A DNA stretch of 64,000 bases from Dastarcus helophoroides (GCA_028583605.1 CM053328.1:17687982-17751981); one strand, 5' to 3'; positions 27,201 to 36,138 are shown, numbered from the stretch's first letter. Made by a program: numbers and translations. Notes: generated from the letters alone by a model not told the origin.

Positions 27201-30200
27201 TTGCGTTTGGAAAATATCGTTAATGGCGTCAAGCTCCGAAATCGTCAAATTTAACCAAAAAAATTAAATTACGCGAAAACGGTTCAACTAAGAGCCTATG
27301 TCGTCTTAATCAATTCATATTCATTTTTAACAAGGAATCCAAAAATGTAAAAATACATAGGGTGTTCTATTTAAAATAAGAAAGTTGTGTTTATTTCCGG
27401 TGCAACCGGAAGGCCGCCATATTTGGCAATAATTTTAGGTTGTGGAAAACTTTATTTTCAACAACTTTTATTCGAAACATTTTTCGATATTTTGAACGAT
27501 ACGCCCACCAAAGACCGATTCACCCTGTAGATCTACCAGGCAAATAAATTTTCGGACAGAAACAGCATGCATATAAAATTAAAATTAAAAGATTTAAATA
27601 ATAAGCAGTTCACTAGGGTTGCTCCGTTTCTTAGCATTATCCACTTGAGCATAAACTTTTCCATCGTGAGTCCACACTCGATCTCTGCCATATTTTTTAA
27701 TGGATGCCTTCAACAATTCAGCTGTTGTCTTTGTTAAGTCTTGTTTTATGCTCAATCCAGAAAGTGTATAGCATTTTTTGTTGGTGAAAATGAGTTTTCT
27801 CATTTTGTATGATAAAAAACGAATTAAAATTGGACGAGAATGTGTTTTAGTATCGTCACCATTTTTTCGTTCAACAATTTTAAAACTTCTTCCTCGAGGG
27901 CTCTGTTACTTGATTCCTTAACTCCATAAAATATTAAATTATTGCGTCTTTGATGCTGCTGAACAGCTTCCTGATTATTTTCAACAATTTCTATTCTTTG
28001 TTTGTTTTTGGTAGCTAGTCCGAGCAATACATCAATATTATTTTGTAGTTTTTCAAACTCATATAATGCATATGTGACACAAACTTAAAGATATGTGCAA
28101 TTATTTTAGTTACGTTATAAATAAGCCTCTCTCTGCCTTTTCCTTTGTTGAGCCCCGGAAATTCTTTTCCGGACTCTGGGGATTTGGGGTAGATCGTTAG
28201 ATCCGCCCGGTGCTGTTTCGCCAGTAGCTCTTGTAGACACCTCAGCCTGGCTACTCGCTGAGGGTGTCCTGCGGTCGCTGGATGACGGTCGGGTGGGGCC
28301 CGCTTGACAACCACCGGTCCCGACTGAGAGCGAGGTTCCGTCCCTCTGCTCCGGTGTAAATTTATTTGGGTCATTCTCCATTAGAATCGAATTTAGGATG
28401 GGGGATGGTTTGGCCTAAAGCCAGGTTTACGGCCGCCCGATCCGAAAATTGACAACTTTGGAAACATTTTTTGAAATATGACATAATATCTAAATTTTTT
28501 AAAACGTCACCTGATGACAGTTGACAAAAAATAAGTTAGTTTATTTGACATAGATTAAGTAAATAAATTGAAATATAGATCAAAATTGGACATTAAACTT
28601 TTTTTTAAATAAATTATGAAAATATTAAAAAATATAAAAACTATAAAAAGAAGGTTGTTGCCCTGGACATCAATGTTTCGCTCTCATTTGAGCTCATCAT
28701 TCAGCAGTGCATAACAAGAAAATTGAAATATATAAAAACATTTTAACATGAATAGACGTTTTATCAATAATTTACGATGGTAAAAATTTAAATATTTAAA
28801 CCCCGTTTATCTAACTTCGCTTTTTTGTCGGAATTGGTAGATCTTTTGATAAAAAAGTAAAAATTATTAGAATATTTTATGGAAATTGTGAAAAAAAAGT
28901 TTTGAAAATTTTAATTTTTGTAAAAAGACGAAAATTCTAGGAAATTCAAATTCCAGCCTGTGTCCCAAAATTTGGACTGTGTGGATATTTTTTGACGTCA
29001 CAGTAAGGCAAGGGGGAGCTTGTCGTTCAGTCGGGCAGTCGTTAAAAAATAATTATTCAGTTGAGAAATTTCGATTTCTTCTTCGAAGTTTTGATTTTTT
29101 TTTTCAAAATGGCTCTTTTGAGCTTGCTAGGACTGAAGTGACTTTTCTAAAGGTTCATTTAGTACTTCAGGGCCTACTTATATGCAGATTTATCTGAAAC
29201 GGACTATACATCATATAAAAGTGGTATAAAGGTTATTTAAGCTTCGTGGATATAAATTTCGAATCAAAAGTACTCTTCTCACCACTTCGCATCATAAGGA
29301 ATATCGTCAAAATGGTTTTAGTAAATAAGCCATGGAAAGTGGATAAAGAGACAAACGTACTTTCACTTTTATATAAAGGATAACAATTCAAGCTAAACTC
29401 ACCATTGGGCTCGTTGATTTTGTTTGGCAGTTTCCCTTTGAGCCGTCACCACCAGAGCAGCCCTAAGAGCTTCCACGGCTCCCTCTCTTATTGCGGCTTT
29501 TGGATCTTGCACGGCGTGGAAGATTTGTTCGAAAAATTGGGATACTTGCTGATAAAAATATGTGGGCATGGTTATGGCTAATTCTTTTAGAATCAAAACC
29601 GCGGCGTGTCTTTTTCCTTCATTTCTGTCACGTCCGAGCCATTCGAAAGCCCTCTTTACTTCAAATTCCACATATTCGGAGGCTTTGGAACCGTAAACTA
29701 ACGCTAAACGGCCCATCGTTTTTGCCATCAGTTCCATTACGCTCACATCGTTGGAAGGCAAAAGACTTCGCAAATAATTGGCAAATCTTGTGATGCGAGT
29801 GGTCATATTGCCCACGTCGGCGCCGATGAGACATACTAAATAGAAAAATAGCTGCATGTAAAATAATACTTTTTCTTTTTTGACAAAGATTTACATAAAA
29901 AGTTTAAATAAATAAATTCATTTTTAACTTTATCAAAATCTCAAAATACTAAGAATTTCGATATTTCGAGTTTTGTTCAATTATTAAAAGCACCCAAAAA
30001 AAAATTCTTTTGCCACCTTGTTCTTTCAGTTCCCTATATAAGATTTAACATATAAGTACTAGGAAAACTGAAATTGGACTAGGCAACAAAAGAATACCAT
30101 CTCTTGATTTTCCAGTTTCCTGTTTCTTCCTTTTAAAATAAAAAATTGTATGTAATATGTGCTATTTTACTAGAGAAAACGCCACTGTTTAAATAATGTT

Positions 30201-31593
30201 ACAATTTCCAACTTCTTTAGTTAACTGTACCTTCACTACTTTATTTGTATAATTATAGACAGAGTGATTTTTATTACATCAAATAAGCAACATATTTTTG
30301 TTGAAATTCTGCGTTAAATTTTTAAATATTATAAGGTAACTGGGCCAGTAGCCGACCATTTAAAAGTTATTCTAAATTTTTTGTTACTGACTGTAAAAGA
30401 AGCAGACTAGTGTTGGTCAGTTCGAATACTAGTTGCGAGATGTATTCGATTCAACCTAAGTATTCGAATACTCTGAGTTTTCGCAACGCAACATCTCGTC
30501 ACCACACGATTCATAAGCTCTCCAGTTCTCACTTGCAAACTTGCATCCGAATGCCTGTATTTGGGATTATGGTATTCGGCTGCCACAAAACATTCGAATG
30601 TGGAACAGGTTTCGCGTTCGGCGACAACGAAAGTCTCGCAACGCTACATCTCTGGTACTTATGTTCTCGTATGTTGAATGTGAATACTAGGTCGATTCTC
30701 GATTCACAATTGTGACCGATTATTGTATTCGAGATCAAAGTCATGATGAATGACTGGACAACCAAAATAAAATGTCATATGTAAAATCGAATTCTAAACA
30801 TAAAATAAGAACAACTTTTTCGCATAAAATAATAATAAAACACGATTGAGTGAATTACAAGACACTTCAAAAAAACTTATCCCTATCAGTGATGCAGTTT
30901 AAAAAACAAATAAAATTATGGAAAAAAAAAACTATAATATATAGAATTCCTAAAATGATGCGATATTTAAATTTAATATGATACATTTTTTAAATATTTT
31001 CGGTATAGTCACTGAATGCTCCGAATCAGTTGCCCACATGAACTTTGTACTATATGTGTATTCAATCATCTGTATTCGAATAATATCAGATTCTCAAAAG
31101 TATTCGAAATCAAACTATCTAATTCTGAAAATCTTACATTTATCCCATCACAATAGCAGACTACTGGCACAGAAAAACATCTATGTTTTTACTACAGAAT
31201 GCTGATTGAAAAAAAGATATATTTCAATAAATAAAATTGTGGTGGTCGACTACTGTTGGGTGGCCGGTTACTGACGCATCTACCCTACGTAAAATATAGT
31301 AACATAGTACACATAGAAACTCATTAGTCAAATTCAAAATGATCTCGAGCAACCTATAATGTTCACTTACTTATAGCTAACATTCCACCTTTCTTCTCAT
31401 TAACATCTGTACTAGAAACCATTTCGAATATGTGGTGGTTGAATTCATCCAAAAATGCGTTAATTTCATCCGGGGAAGCTTCTCGTAGCTCGCTTTTAAC
31501 ATATTGTGATAATTCACTGGCCACTTTATAGCGAGTCTCCGCGTGTCTGGACTTCAGCCCCGAAATAAAATGATGCATCGCTGCTGTCGACAT
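2709..31593 (-). CDS. Tor: Target of rapamycin (TOR) serine/threonine kinase, 11 coding exons
   Basis: Joined exons: 31593-31371, 29835-29403, 22519-20998, 20936-18847, 18793-18647, 16921-16040, 15985-15745, 12436-12240, 7308-7149, 7095-6274 and 3242-2709. They total 7251 nt, or 2416 residues plus stop, close to known animal TOR lengths (about 2450-2550). TOR is the PI3K-related kinase at the heart of TORC1 and TORC2, controlling growth in response to nutrients and insulin. Order seen: N-terminal HEAT repeats (exons 1-4), FAT domain (exons 4-8), FRB helices (exons 8-10), kinase lobe (exons 10-11) and FATC ending in CYIGWCPFW. Catalytic residues are present: GDRHPSN (Asp about 2214, Asn about 2219) and DFG (Asp about 2233). 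All ten introns have GT/AG ends and the phases agree throughout. No frameshift or stop is seen, so it looks functional. The low-complexity insertion of vertebrate mTOR late in FAT is missing. The start is the Met of exon 1, whose following residues align with the conserved N-terminus. Confidence 0.96.
3325..3797. repeat. Foldback element with hammerhead-like loop, in TOR intron 10
   Basis: The arms 3325-about 3500 and about 3623-3797 are near-perfect reverse complements (CATTCCTGTTGAGTGGCATT at the outer end, CTTAACACTCACTA at the inner end). The left arm has about 13 extra bases. The loop carries CTGACGA (3546-3552), hairpin GGGCAG/CTGTCC and GAAA (3575-3578). The arms share no obvious sequence with the PLE foldbacks. 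It starts about 80 bp upstream of exon 11. Confidence 0.82.
3860..4215 (+). repeat. Dispersed repeat, left part (split by an array insertion)
   Basis: Contains GGGTCCAATAAGTGCGGGGC and, toward its end, CGTAATATTAAGGAATATAT. The same sequence in reverse lies at 32900-33180, and the GGGCCCCGCACTTATTGGAC part also occurs near 42660. Continues at 5369-5470. Confidence 0.6.
4216..5368 (+). repeat. Degenerate AT-rich array inserted in a dispersed repeat
   Basis: Starts near CATAGGCGTAGCTAGAGTAG; filled with TTTCGACTTTTTTC-like words. At about 4600-4790 it carries a less AT-rich block (CTGAGGCAAGGCATCTCTTC) related to blocks at about 23790-24000 and 28830-29045. Flanked by the two halves of a repeat that is uninterrupted at 32.9 kb. 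Confidence 0.7.
5369..5470 (+). repeat. Dispersed repeat, right part
   Basis: ACCAATGCATACCCTAAATC and CTCTGGATATAGAAACCTAA match, in reverse, 32825-32905. Together with 3860-4215 this is one copy interrupted by about 1.15 kb. Confidence 0.6.
5471..6273. other. TOR intron 10, part next to exon 10
   Basis: Includes another GGGCCC-rich fragment (about 5715-5770) related to the dispersed repeat at 3860. Otherwise nothing recognised. Confidence 0.35.
6274..7095 (-). CDS. Tor: TOR exon 10 (end of FRB, kinase domain with catalytic loop)
   Basis: Residues about 1966-2239. Starts [20 protein letters not shown], with Trp about 1977, Asp 1978, Tyr 1981 and Phe 1984 matching human rapamycin contacts W2101, D2102, Y2105 and F2108. 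Then come [68 protein letters not shown], the catalytic loop [16 protein letters not shown] and HIDFGDCFE. The donor is a consensus GTAAGT. Confidence 0.96.
7149..7308 (-). CDS. Tor: TOR exon 9 (FRB domain)
   Basis: Residues about 1912-1965: [40 protein letters not shown] and [10 protein letters not shown]. The acceptor is TATTAG at 7309; the donor GTATAC follows AAG in phase 0. Confidence 0.93.
7309..8640. other. TOR intron 8, part next to exon 9
   Basis: No gene or clear repeat. The reverse-strand open frame at 7825-8076 is low complexity and has no family match. Confidence 0.35.
8640..11330. repeat. Degenerate AT-rich array (A-rich on +), TOR intron 8
   Basis: About 2.7 kb of GAAAAAAGTCGAAATTTTG-like words, the reverse orientation of the 0.7-kb and 4-kb arrays. 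Frames on both strands here are chance and low complexity. Confidence 0.8.
11532..12210. repeat. Possible mariner-end remnant in TOR intron 8
   Basis: TACAGGGTGATTCACC at 11533 is the classic start of this transposon group. GGACACCATGTA near 12195 could be the opposite end. No transposase is recognisable between them. Confidence 0.35.
12240..12436 (-). CDS. Tor: TOR exon 8 (FAT to FRB)
   Basis: Residues about 1847-1911: [35 protein letters not shown] and [20 protein letters not shown], the first helix of the FKBP-rapamycin-binding domain. It ends EAS with an Arg codon split by the intron. The Ser at about 1911 is the equivalent of human Ser2035, a rapamycin-contact position. The open frame on the opposite strand here is a shadow. 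Confidence 0.93.
13001..13205. repeat. Palindromic MITE in TOR intron 7
   Basis: The outer ends GTGCGTTTATATTAGACACT and AGTGTCTAATCTAAACACAC are inverted repeats. Inner inverted pairs (AGTGTCAACTATTCTGAGAG versus CTCTCAGGATAGTTGATACT) make nearly the whole element a hairpin. Same family as 54166-54608. Confidence 0.75.
13337..13893. repeat. Tigger-like MITE in TOR intron 7
   Basis: CAGTTAAACCTCCTTATAGA at the left and (reverse) CAGCTCAAACCTTCTTATAA at the right, with TA flanks, are typical short Tigger/pogo ends. Internal CGTTATAGAG words fit. No transposase. Confidence 0.65.
14090..15060. repeat. Degenerate AT-rich array (A-rich), TOR intron 7
   Basis: AAAAAAGTCGAAATTTTCAA-like words throughout; no gene seen. 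Confidence 0.75.
15745..15985 (-). CDS. Tor: TOR exon 7 (end of FAT domain)
   Basis: Residues about 1766-1846: [38 protein letters not shown] and [15 protein letters not shown], all conserved at the end of FAT. The acceptor is TTTCAG; the donor GTGATT follows ...CCTCAG in phase 0. Confidence 0.94.
16040..16921 (-). CDS. Tor: TOR exon 6 (FAT domain)
   Basis: Residues about 1472-1765. Starts [19 protein letters not shown] and includes [72 protein letters not shown] and AVQGFF. Between [10 protein letters not shown] and TVLAVQGFF there are only about 15 residues, where vertebrate mTOR has a long Ala/Thr/Ser-rich insertion. The real acceptor is a T-tract ending AAG at 16922; the open frame above it is intronic. 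Confidence 0.94.
17090..17690. repeat. Degenerate AT-rich array (A-rich), TOR intron 5
   Basis: Short array of GTCGAAATTTT words. The rest of the intron (17690-18640) has AAGTAAT-rich sequence (about 18140-18300) that resembles a decayed transposon end; no gene seen. Confidence 0.65.
18647..18793 (-). CDS. Tor: TOR exon 5 (FAT domain)
   Basis: Residues about 1423-1471: [16 protein letters not shown] ... [15 protein letters not shown], matching the FAT repeat of animal TOR. The acceptor is GTTTTAG and the donor GTACTC follows ...GGAAAG. The Arg codon is completed by exon 6. Confidence 0.92.
18847..20936 (-). CDS. Tor: TOR exon 4 (end of HEAT solenoid, start of FAT)
   Basis: The largest exon, residues about 727-1423. 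It contains [108 protein letters not shown] and [13 protein letters not shown], in family order. It ends ...GSMR; the Arg codon is split (AG|A) and exon 5 continues with CLEALGEW. A diverged stretch at about residues 1160-1190 ([16 protein letters not shown]) matches the variable linker seen before the FAT domain. Confidence 0.95.
20998..22519 (-). CDS. Tor: TOR exon 3 (HEAT solenoid)
   Basis: Residues about 219-726. Starts [12 protein letters not shown] and runs through [69 protein letters not shown] and [15 protein letters not shown] to RPYMEPILK. The acceptor is a pyrimidine tract ending TTTCAG. The donor GTAGGG lies in phase 0 and the next exon begins VLVPKLK. The open frame upstream of the acceptor (to 22554) is intron read-through, so its Met is not the real start. 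Confidence 0.95.
22520..23570. other. TOR intron 2, part next to exon 3
   Basis: Somewhat less AT-rich than the arrays, with no recognisable gene. The short frames at 22931-23246 lie on opposite strands and match nothing I know. Confidence 0.3.
23570..24410. repeat. Degenerate AT-rich array (T-rich), TOR intron 2
   Basis: TTTCGACTTTTTTC-type words around a block at about 23790-24000 with GGATATTTTTTTGACGTCAC and GAGCTTGTCC. Related to 4600-4790 and 28830-29045. Confidence 0.75.
25162..26157 (+). pseudogene. Broken mariner-type transposase (related to the 39.8-kb copy)
   Basis: Starts [20 protein letters not shown], shifts frame near 25245 to [20 protein letters not shown], then [16 protein letters not shown], and ends the first open part at NVLFTDE with TGA right after the first catalytic Asp. 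Later parts read HDGAPAH (frame broken) and [20 protein letters not shown] to a final stop at 26157. The domain order matches the intact copy, but the sequence is clearly a different subfamily. Confidence 0.82.
26250..26755 (-). pseudogene. Inverted partial second copy of the mariner transposase
   Basis: The minus strand repeats [32 protein letters not shown] and [13 protein letters not shown] of the plus-strand copy, then decays while still matching it down to the VLFTDE region near 26340. It forms the coding part of the long right arm. Confidence 0.75.
27594..28381 (-). pseudogene. Non-LTR retrotransposon ORF1 remnant
   Basis: The minus strand starts [20 protein letters not shown], then [20 protein letters not shown], a common 5' part of insect LINE ORF1. 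After stops it continues with a coiled-coil stretch and [20 protein letters not shown], then [37 protein letters not shown] and [12 protein letters not shown], the pattern of a LINE ORF1 RNA-binding domain. There are frameshifts or stops between the three parts. No reverse transcriptase follows. It lies in TOR intron 2. Confidence 0.65.
28830..29130. repeat. Short copy of the array family, mostly the conserved block
   Basis: GATCTTTTGATAAAAAAG, then GGATATTTTTTGACGTCACA and AGCTTGTCGTTCAGTCGG. Matches the block in the 23.8-kb array closely. Confidence 0.7.
29403..29835 (-). CDS. Tor: TOR exon 2 (HEAT repeats)
   Basis: Residues about 75-219, containing [46 protein letters not shown] and [14 protein letters not shown], all standard TOR HEAT sequence. 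The acceptor is ...ATTTAG at 29836. The donor GTGAGT follows ...CAATG, so a Trp codon is split across the next intron. That intron (22520-29402, 6.9 kb) holds an inverted mariner element, a LINE ORF1 remnant and AT-rich arrays. Confidence 0.94.
30334..31286. mobile_element. Short relative of the THAP element, in TOR intron 1
   Basis: The left end AGGTAACTGGGCCAGTAGCC and right end GGGTGGCCGGTTACTGACGC...ACCCT resemble the ends at 48531 and 54162. The right 130 bases (CATCTATGTTT..., TGTGGTGG...GACTACTG) align with 54010-54162. It has no coding part; a region full of TTCGAATAC words (about 30410-30770) looks like another insert. Confidence 0.55.
31371..31593 (-). CDS. Tor: TOR exon 1 (start codon, first HEAT repeats)
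   Basis: Encodes residues 1-74, including [17 protein letters not shown] and [19 protein letters not shown], which match the conserved N-terminal HEAT region of TOR. The start Met is at 31593. The exon ends GCTATAA before a strong GTAAGT donor at 31370, leaving one base that is completed by TA from exon 2. Confidence 0.93.
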
Positions 31594-32435
31594 TTTTCAA
31601 ATAAAGTTAATAATGATCTTCTAATGTGAAACTTCTACATTTCCTTATCGATTTAAGGTGTAAACATTTGGAGTTTATAAAACTTTTTGGTTATGTTTAT
31701 TAACCAAATGTCACATATGTCATCATTCTGTAGATATGACCGACCGGTAAAAATCATAGAATAAAATTCATTGCACGGCTGCCGCCTATGGAATGTTCAA
31801 ATGAAAAAGTCATGAAATTCGCCATGATAACATTGAATGTAACGAAATTAGAATGAAAAAGTCGTCAAGTTAGCTTTGAAAATTTGTTATTTTATAATGT
31901 ATATAGATGGTCACTCATTGGCAACTGCAAAGTTTGAACTGCTACCAAACAAATCTATTAATGGAAAATTCCTGCGATTTTGTATAAAATCACTGAAATA
32001 TCTTAAAACCAGTGACTAATTAATGAATTTAAGTATATCGTTCTGCATATTGGCGTTTGTTTACCTTTACTTACAAATGTATTCTAAATGCTGTCATTAA
32101 CTAATTTTCGATTTTGTCCCGTTAATTTAGATTGAAAAATGTCAGGAAAGTAAGAAGTTTGTTAGTAGTCACTAGTCACTAAGATCCGTTTCAGATAAAT
32201 GTGCATCACAGCAGGCCGTAAAGTATTAAATCAACTTTTATTAGTTACTAAAAAATAACCAGAACAAAAGTTAGCTTCAAGCGCAGATATTTTGATGATT
32301 AATATGTTGCCTATATTTCAGGGGTTGTTTGGCAGGAACAATCCGACTAAATGTTTTCTATAATTTTTTAATTACCATTTATTAACCATTCAATATTTTT
32401 TAACAGAAATTAACATAAAATATAAAAGAATTACT

Positions 32436-32436
<1 letters not shown>
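31594..32436. other. Upstream region of TOR
   Basis: Probable promoter and 5' UTR. Contains a short hairpin (TTTGGTTATG...AACCAAA) near 31686-31710. No gene seen. Confidence 0.4.
31646..31652. promoter_or_regulatory. DRE-like TATCGAT about 53 bp upstream of the TOR start codon
   Basis: TATCGAT sits just upstream of the TOR ATG. In Drosophila the DRE element (TATCGATA) marks many housekeeping promoters. Here 7 of 8 bases match on one strand. A single short match in AT-rich DNA is weak evidence. Confidence 0.25.
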
Positions 32437-32483
<47 letters not shown>

Positions 32484-32621
32484 CAGTAGCAGTAGCAGTA
32501 GCAGTAGCAGTAGCAGTAGCAGTAGCAGTAGCAGTAGCAGTAGCAGTAGCAGTAGCAGTAGCAGTAGCAGTAGCAGTAGCAGTAGTAGTAGTAGTAGTAG
32601 TAGCAGTAGTAGTAGTAGTAA

Positions 32622-32687
<66 letters not shown>

Positions 32688-32700
32688 CAGTAGTAGTATA
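32437..32700. repeat. AGT / AGCAGT trinucleotide microsatellite, about 260 bp
   Basis: A block of (AGT)n, then about 15-20 copies of the hexamer AGCAGT, then mixed AGT with rare AGC and AAT units. The reverse-strand open frame it creates is a poly-Thr/Ala artefact. Confidence 0.97.
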
Positions 32701-32819
32701 AAGACCTAGCCTAAGGCTAGGTGCATACATTCTGTTTTTCTAGAAAACGTTAAATTTTTACTTCCTCGAAGTTTGATTTTGTACAAAAAAAACTTTTCAC
32801 GTTAGCCATTGCACATTTC

Positions 32820-33180
32820 CCTGTGCAGTCATTAATTGAATCTACTAACCAAGTTTTGGTTTCTATATCCAGAGATTTAGGTTATGCATTGGTCGTCCGT
32901 CAACAGTCGGCTAGGATATGTTCCTTAATATTACGTATAAAGGGTAATCAAAACAAAACGGTCTAAAACACTGTTAAAAAAAATAGGTAAAAGAAATAAA
33001 ACTTTATGTCATCAACTATCGAAAATTACTAACTGTTTAGGCAATTTCATGGTTTGTTAAATTGAAAGAGTTCGATTTGTTTTGTTTTGCATATGAACTC
33101 GATAACACCACAAACATTATTTTATTTCTGCTAGATGCTTAGCCAAAAAAAAACATTTCCATTTAAAGAGTCACGGCAGA
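32820..33180 (-). repeat. Dispersed repeat, uninterrupted copy
   Basis: In reverse this joins TTAAGGAACATATCCTAG to GGACGACCAATGCATAACC with only about 15 bases between, whereas the 4-5 kb copy has about 1.15 kb there. It serves as a natural empty site. Confidence 0.6.
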
Positions 33181-33639
33181 TGGCGCAACAGACTTTTCTA
33201 TTTATAAAATCATTTCAGATAAGCGCAATAAAACAAATGAGTCTTAAAGTACTCCGTAAAATATTAACAGAAAAACAATTTACCTAATAAATCTTTAAGC
33301 ACTGAATGATAGACAACGCACAGCCTAAACCGGAGGGTCTAGGAACATGAAATTTCATGTAGGTTTCCCCCGTAATACATAGGTGAGCACGAAGAGAGGA
33401 TTTTTTAAAATTCTGCCTCTAAGGTGGTAAAAATGGGTACCTAAAATGTATGCAATGAATAATACACGCGATGGTGTTTAAAATTGCCTATATGCCTTGA
33501 AATCTGAGATCACTGATGAATCCCCTGTATCCGGGAGAATATTTTCGGGTGCTTTTTTTTTAATGTAAACTTTTAAACATTCCAGTTGTGAACGCGAAGG
33601 TTTGGCTTTGATTTGGCACTTCCGATATCTAAATCGAAA

Positions 33640-35860
33640 TGTATGGGAATAATTTCACTGAACATTTTGAAGTTTCTTTTACAAATTTAAAGTTTATACC
33701 ATACTTTTCTGTAGAAAGTCTAAAATTTAAATTTTTTTTGACGTTTCAAGTTTTTTTTTAATTTTCTGGTTTAAATTTTTTGTTTAATATGTCGACTTTC
33801 TGCGAATTTTTATATTTTTTGTTTCGATGTAGAAAATTAAAAGCTTCTGTTAGAAATCAAATTTTGTTGAAAAATGTCATAATTGCAAGACTGTTAAAAA
33901 TATTTTTTTACAAATTTCGACATTTTCCGAGAATCACAGGATTTTCTAATGTACTTTCTTAGAATTGCAACTTTGTAATTAAAAATTTGTTATTGAGTCG
34001 AAAATGCCAAATAAAACATTAAAGAAAAGTTAATTCTTTGAAATTTCAACTTTTTTAAAACTTTTTCGTTTAAACTTTAAAAATGCCACTTTTATAAATT
34101 CCGGTTTTAAAATCAAAATTCAACCATGTCCCGAATTCCTTTTATATAATTCATTCAAAATTACAAACATTCGCAATTTAAGAAATCAAATTCTTAATTA
34201 TAAAATTTTCGGGAACAATCTAATTTTTTAAAAAGTAGAATTTACAAGAATTCAAAGTTTAGAGAAAAAAGTCAACAATTTCAAAAAAATTTTTAAGTTT
34301 TCGCAAAAAATCGAAATTTCTAAAAAAAGGTAGATTTCGAAAAAAGTTCAAATTCTAACCAAGTCATAACTTCGAAAAAAAAGCTGAAATTTTGAGGATA
34401 GAAAGTCGTAAGTCTCAAAAAAAGTGGAAATTCTAAAAAAGTTCAAAAATTTCAAATTCAAAATTTAAAAAATAAGTGATAATCAATTTTCAGAAAGTCG
34501 AATTTTTCAATTTAAGTTTAATTTACTACATAAAAGTCGAAATTTTGGGAAAGTCTAAATTTTTGAAAAAAAAATTTTAATTTTTAAAATTAGTTCCTCG
34601 AGAAATAGTTAAAAGTTCAAAAAAGTGAATATTATGAAAATGGGCAGAGAATTAAAAAAACAATGTTTCCACATGATCAGATTTATTATAAAATAATTTT
34701 TTTTAAAAAAGTCGAAATTTTGAATCAAAATTCCCGAAAAATTCGAAAAATCAATCAATATATTAAAGAAAGGCAAAACGGTTGAAATTTACAAAATAAA
34801 TTAAAATTTGGAAAAAGTGGAAATAAAAAGAATAGAAAGTTTGACATGTTTAAAATACGAAACTGAAATTGTTCCATTAAGTCAAGATTTTCAATAAAAA
34901 TTTAAAAAAACGGATTTTTCAAAAAAGTCGCTATTTTCAGAAAGTCAAAGTTTTAAGAAAAGGCCGCAATTTAGAAAAAAGTGGAAATAAAAAAAAATCA
35001 GTCCTGAAGTGAGTCATTGTTTTAAAGATCAAAACTTTCAAAAATTCAAATTTTCGAAAGAAGTGAAATGTTTTAAAAACGACTTTAAAACAATCAGATA
35101 AGCAAAAAAAATGAGATTTCGAGTCAAAATTTTAAAAGAAGTATACATTTTAAATAACAAGATGGAAATTTTAAAAAAAGGTCAAATTTTTCAAAAAGAC
35201 TTATGAAAAAACCAAAACACTGAAAAGTCGAAATATTTACGAAAAGATAAAATGTTTCAAAACTTTATACAGATCGTCGGAAAAGTCAAAACTTAAAAAT
35301 AATGAGAAAAGTCGAGATTTTAACAAAAGAGAGTCCAAATTCTGTAATAAAATCGAAATTTGGAAAAATCCAACCTTTCAAAAATCTCGACATTATTGAA
35401 AATTTTTATTATCAAGTTTTGAAAAAATTTTCGAAATTCTAAAATCCAAATTTTGTCAAATATTTGAAAAAAATTATTTCAAAAAATTCAAAACTTTGGG
35501 ATAAAGTCAAAATATTTACAAATAATTAAAATTTTGGAAAGGATATTTTCAAAAAAGTTGACATTTCCAAAAAAGGTTTTTAATAAAGACAAAATTGAGC
35601 AAAATATTAAAGTTTTTAAAAAATACAATATATATATAGTCGGAATTTTAAAGAAGCTAAAATTTCGAAAAATTGAAAATTTCGAAAAAAATCGAAGCTT
35701 TCAAAATGAAGTCAAAAATTTGATAAAAGTTGAAATTTCGGGAGTCGAACGAGAAAAGGTTGACATTTTGAAGAAAGTGGATGTTTTAAAAATCTCGAAG
35801 TTTTCAAAATAATTCGAATAATAAAAAACGAACACTTCAAAGGAATTTGGCATTTTCAAA
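33640..35860. repeat. Degenerate AT-rich array, changing orientation near 34200
   Basis: T-rich words to about 34200, then A-rich GAAAAAAGTCGAAATTT words to 35860. Two abutting arrays in opposite orientation, or one inverted internally. No gene. Confidence 0.7.
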
Positions 35861-36006
35861 AAGACGACCCAAAGATGCCTTCTTTTCTTTTAGGTAGACG
35901 AAGGCGCGGGTCTCGGCTAATAATCAGCTATCCAAATTTACAAACAAGCAATTACAGTAAGTTGTTTGTAAAATATATTGAATTTGCATTTTATTTAAAT
36001 ATTTAA

Positions 36007-36138
36007 TATGTGTCCCACCGGGAATCGCCGCGATCGATATCTGACAAAGTACCTACTTATCTAAAAAATTTTTAAATTTAACAACTTAGCAAAGTCGATG
36101 GGGCAGCACAACTAAAATATTCGTAAAGTTGCGGTACT
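36007..36138 (-). repeat. Reversed copy of the PLE tail region
   Basis: CGCGATCGATATCTGACAAA and ACAACTAAAATATTCGTAAA match, in reverse, 42490-42625 downstream of the PLE tail. Part of the PLE 3' region or of an element beside it. Confidence 0.6.

Larger units (their letters stand above)
24426..27527. mobile_element. Mariner-type element in foldback form, in TOR intron 2
   Basis: The left end is TACAGGTGAGTC and the right end (reverse) is TACAGGGTGAATC, with TA on both sides. The arms 24426-about 25700 and about 26250-27527 are reverse complements of each other, at roughly 90% by eye, far beyond a normal terminal repeat: the right arm includes an inverted copy of the N-terminal part of the transposase. 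So this looks like one copy joined to an inverted, truncated second copy. The left end carries about 13 extra bases relative to the right end. Confidence 0.82.

Noticed and set aside
30410..30765. Opposing open frames of about 100 and 78 residues
   Set aside because: Sequence is full of TTCGAATAC words typical of a repeat; neither frame matches a protein family I know.
32434..32730. 98-residue Thr/Ala-rich open frame
   Set aside because: It is the translation of the AGT/AGCAGT microsatellite; no other coding signal.
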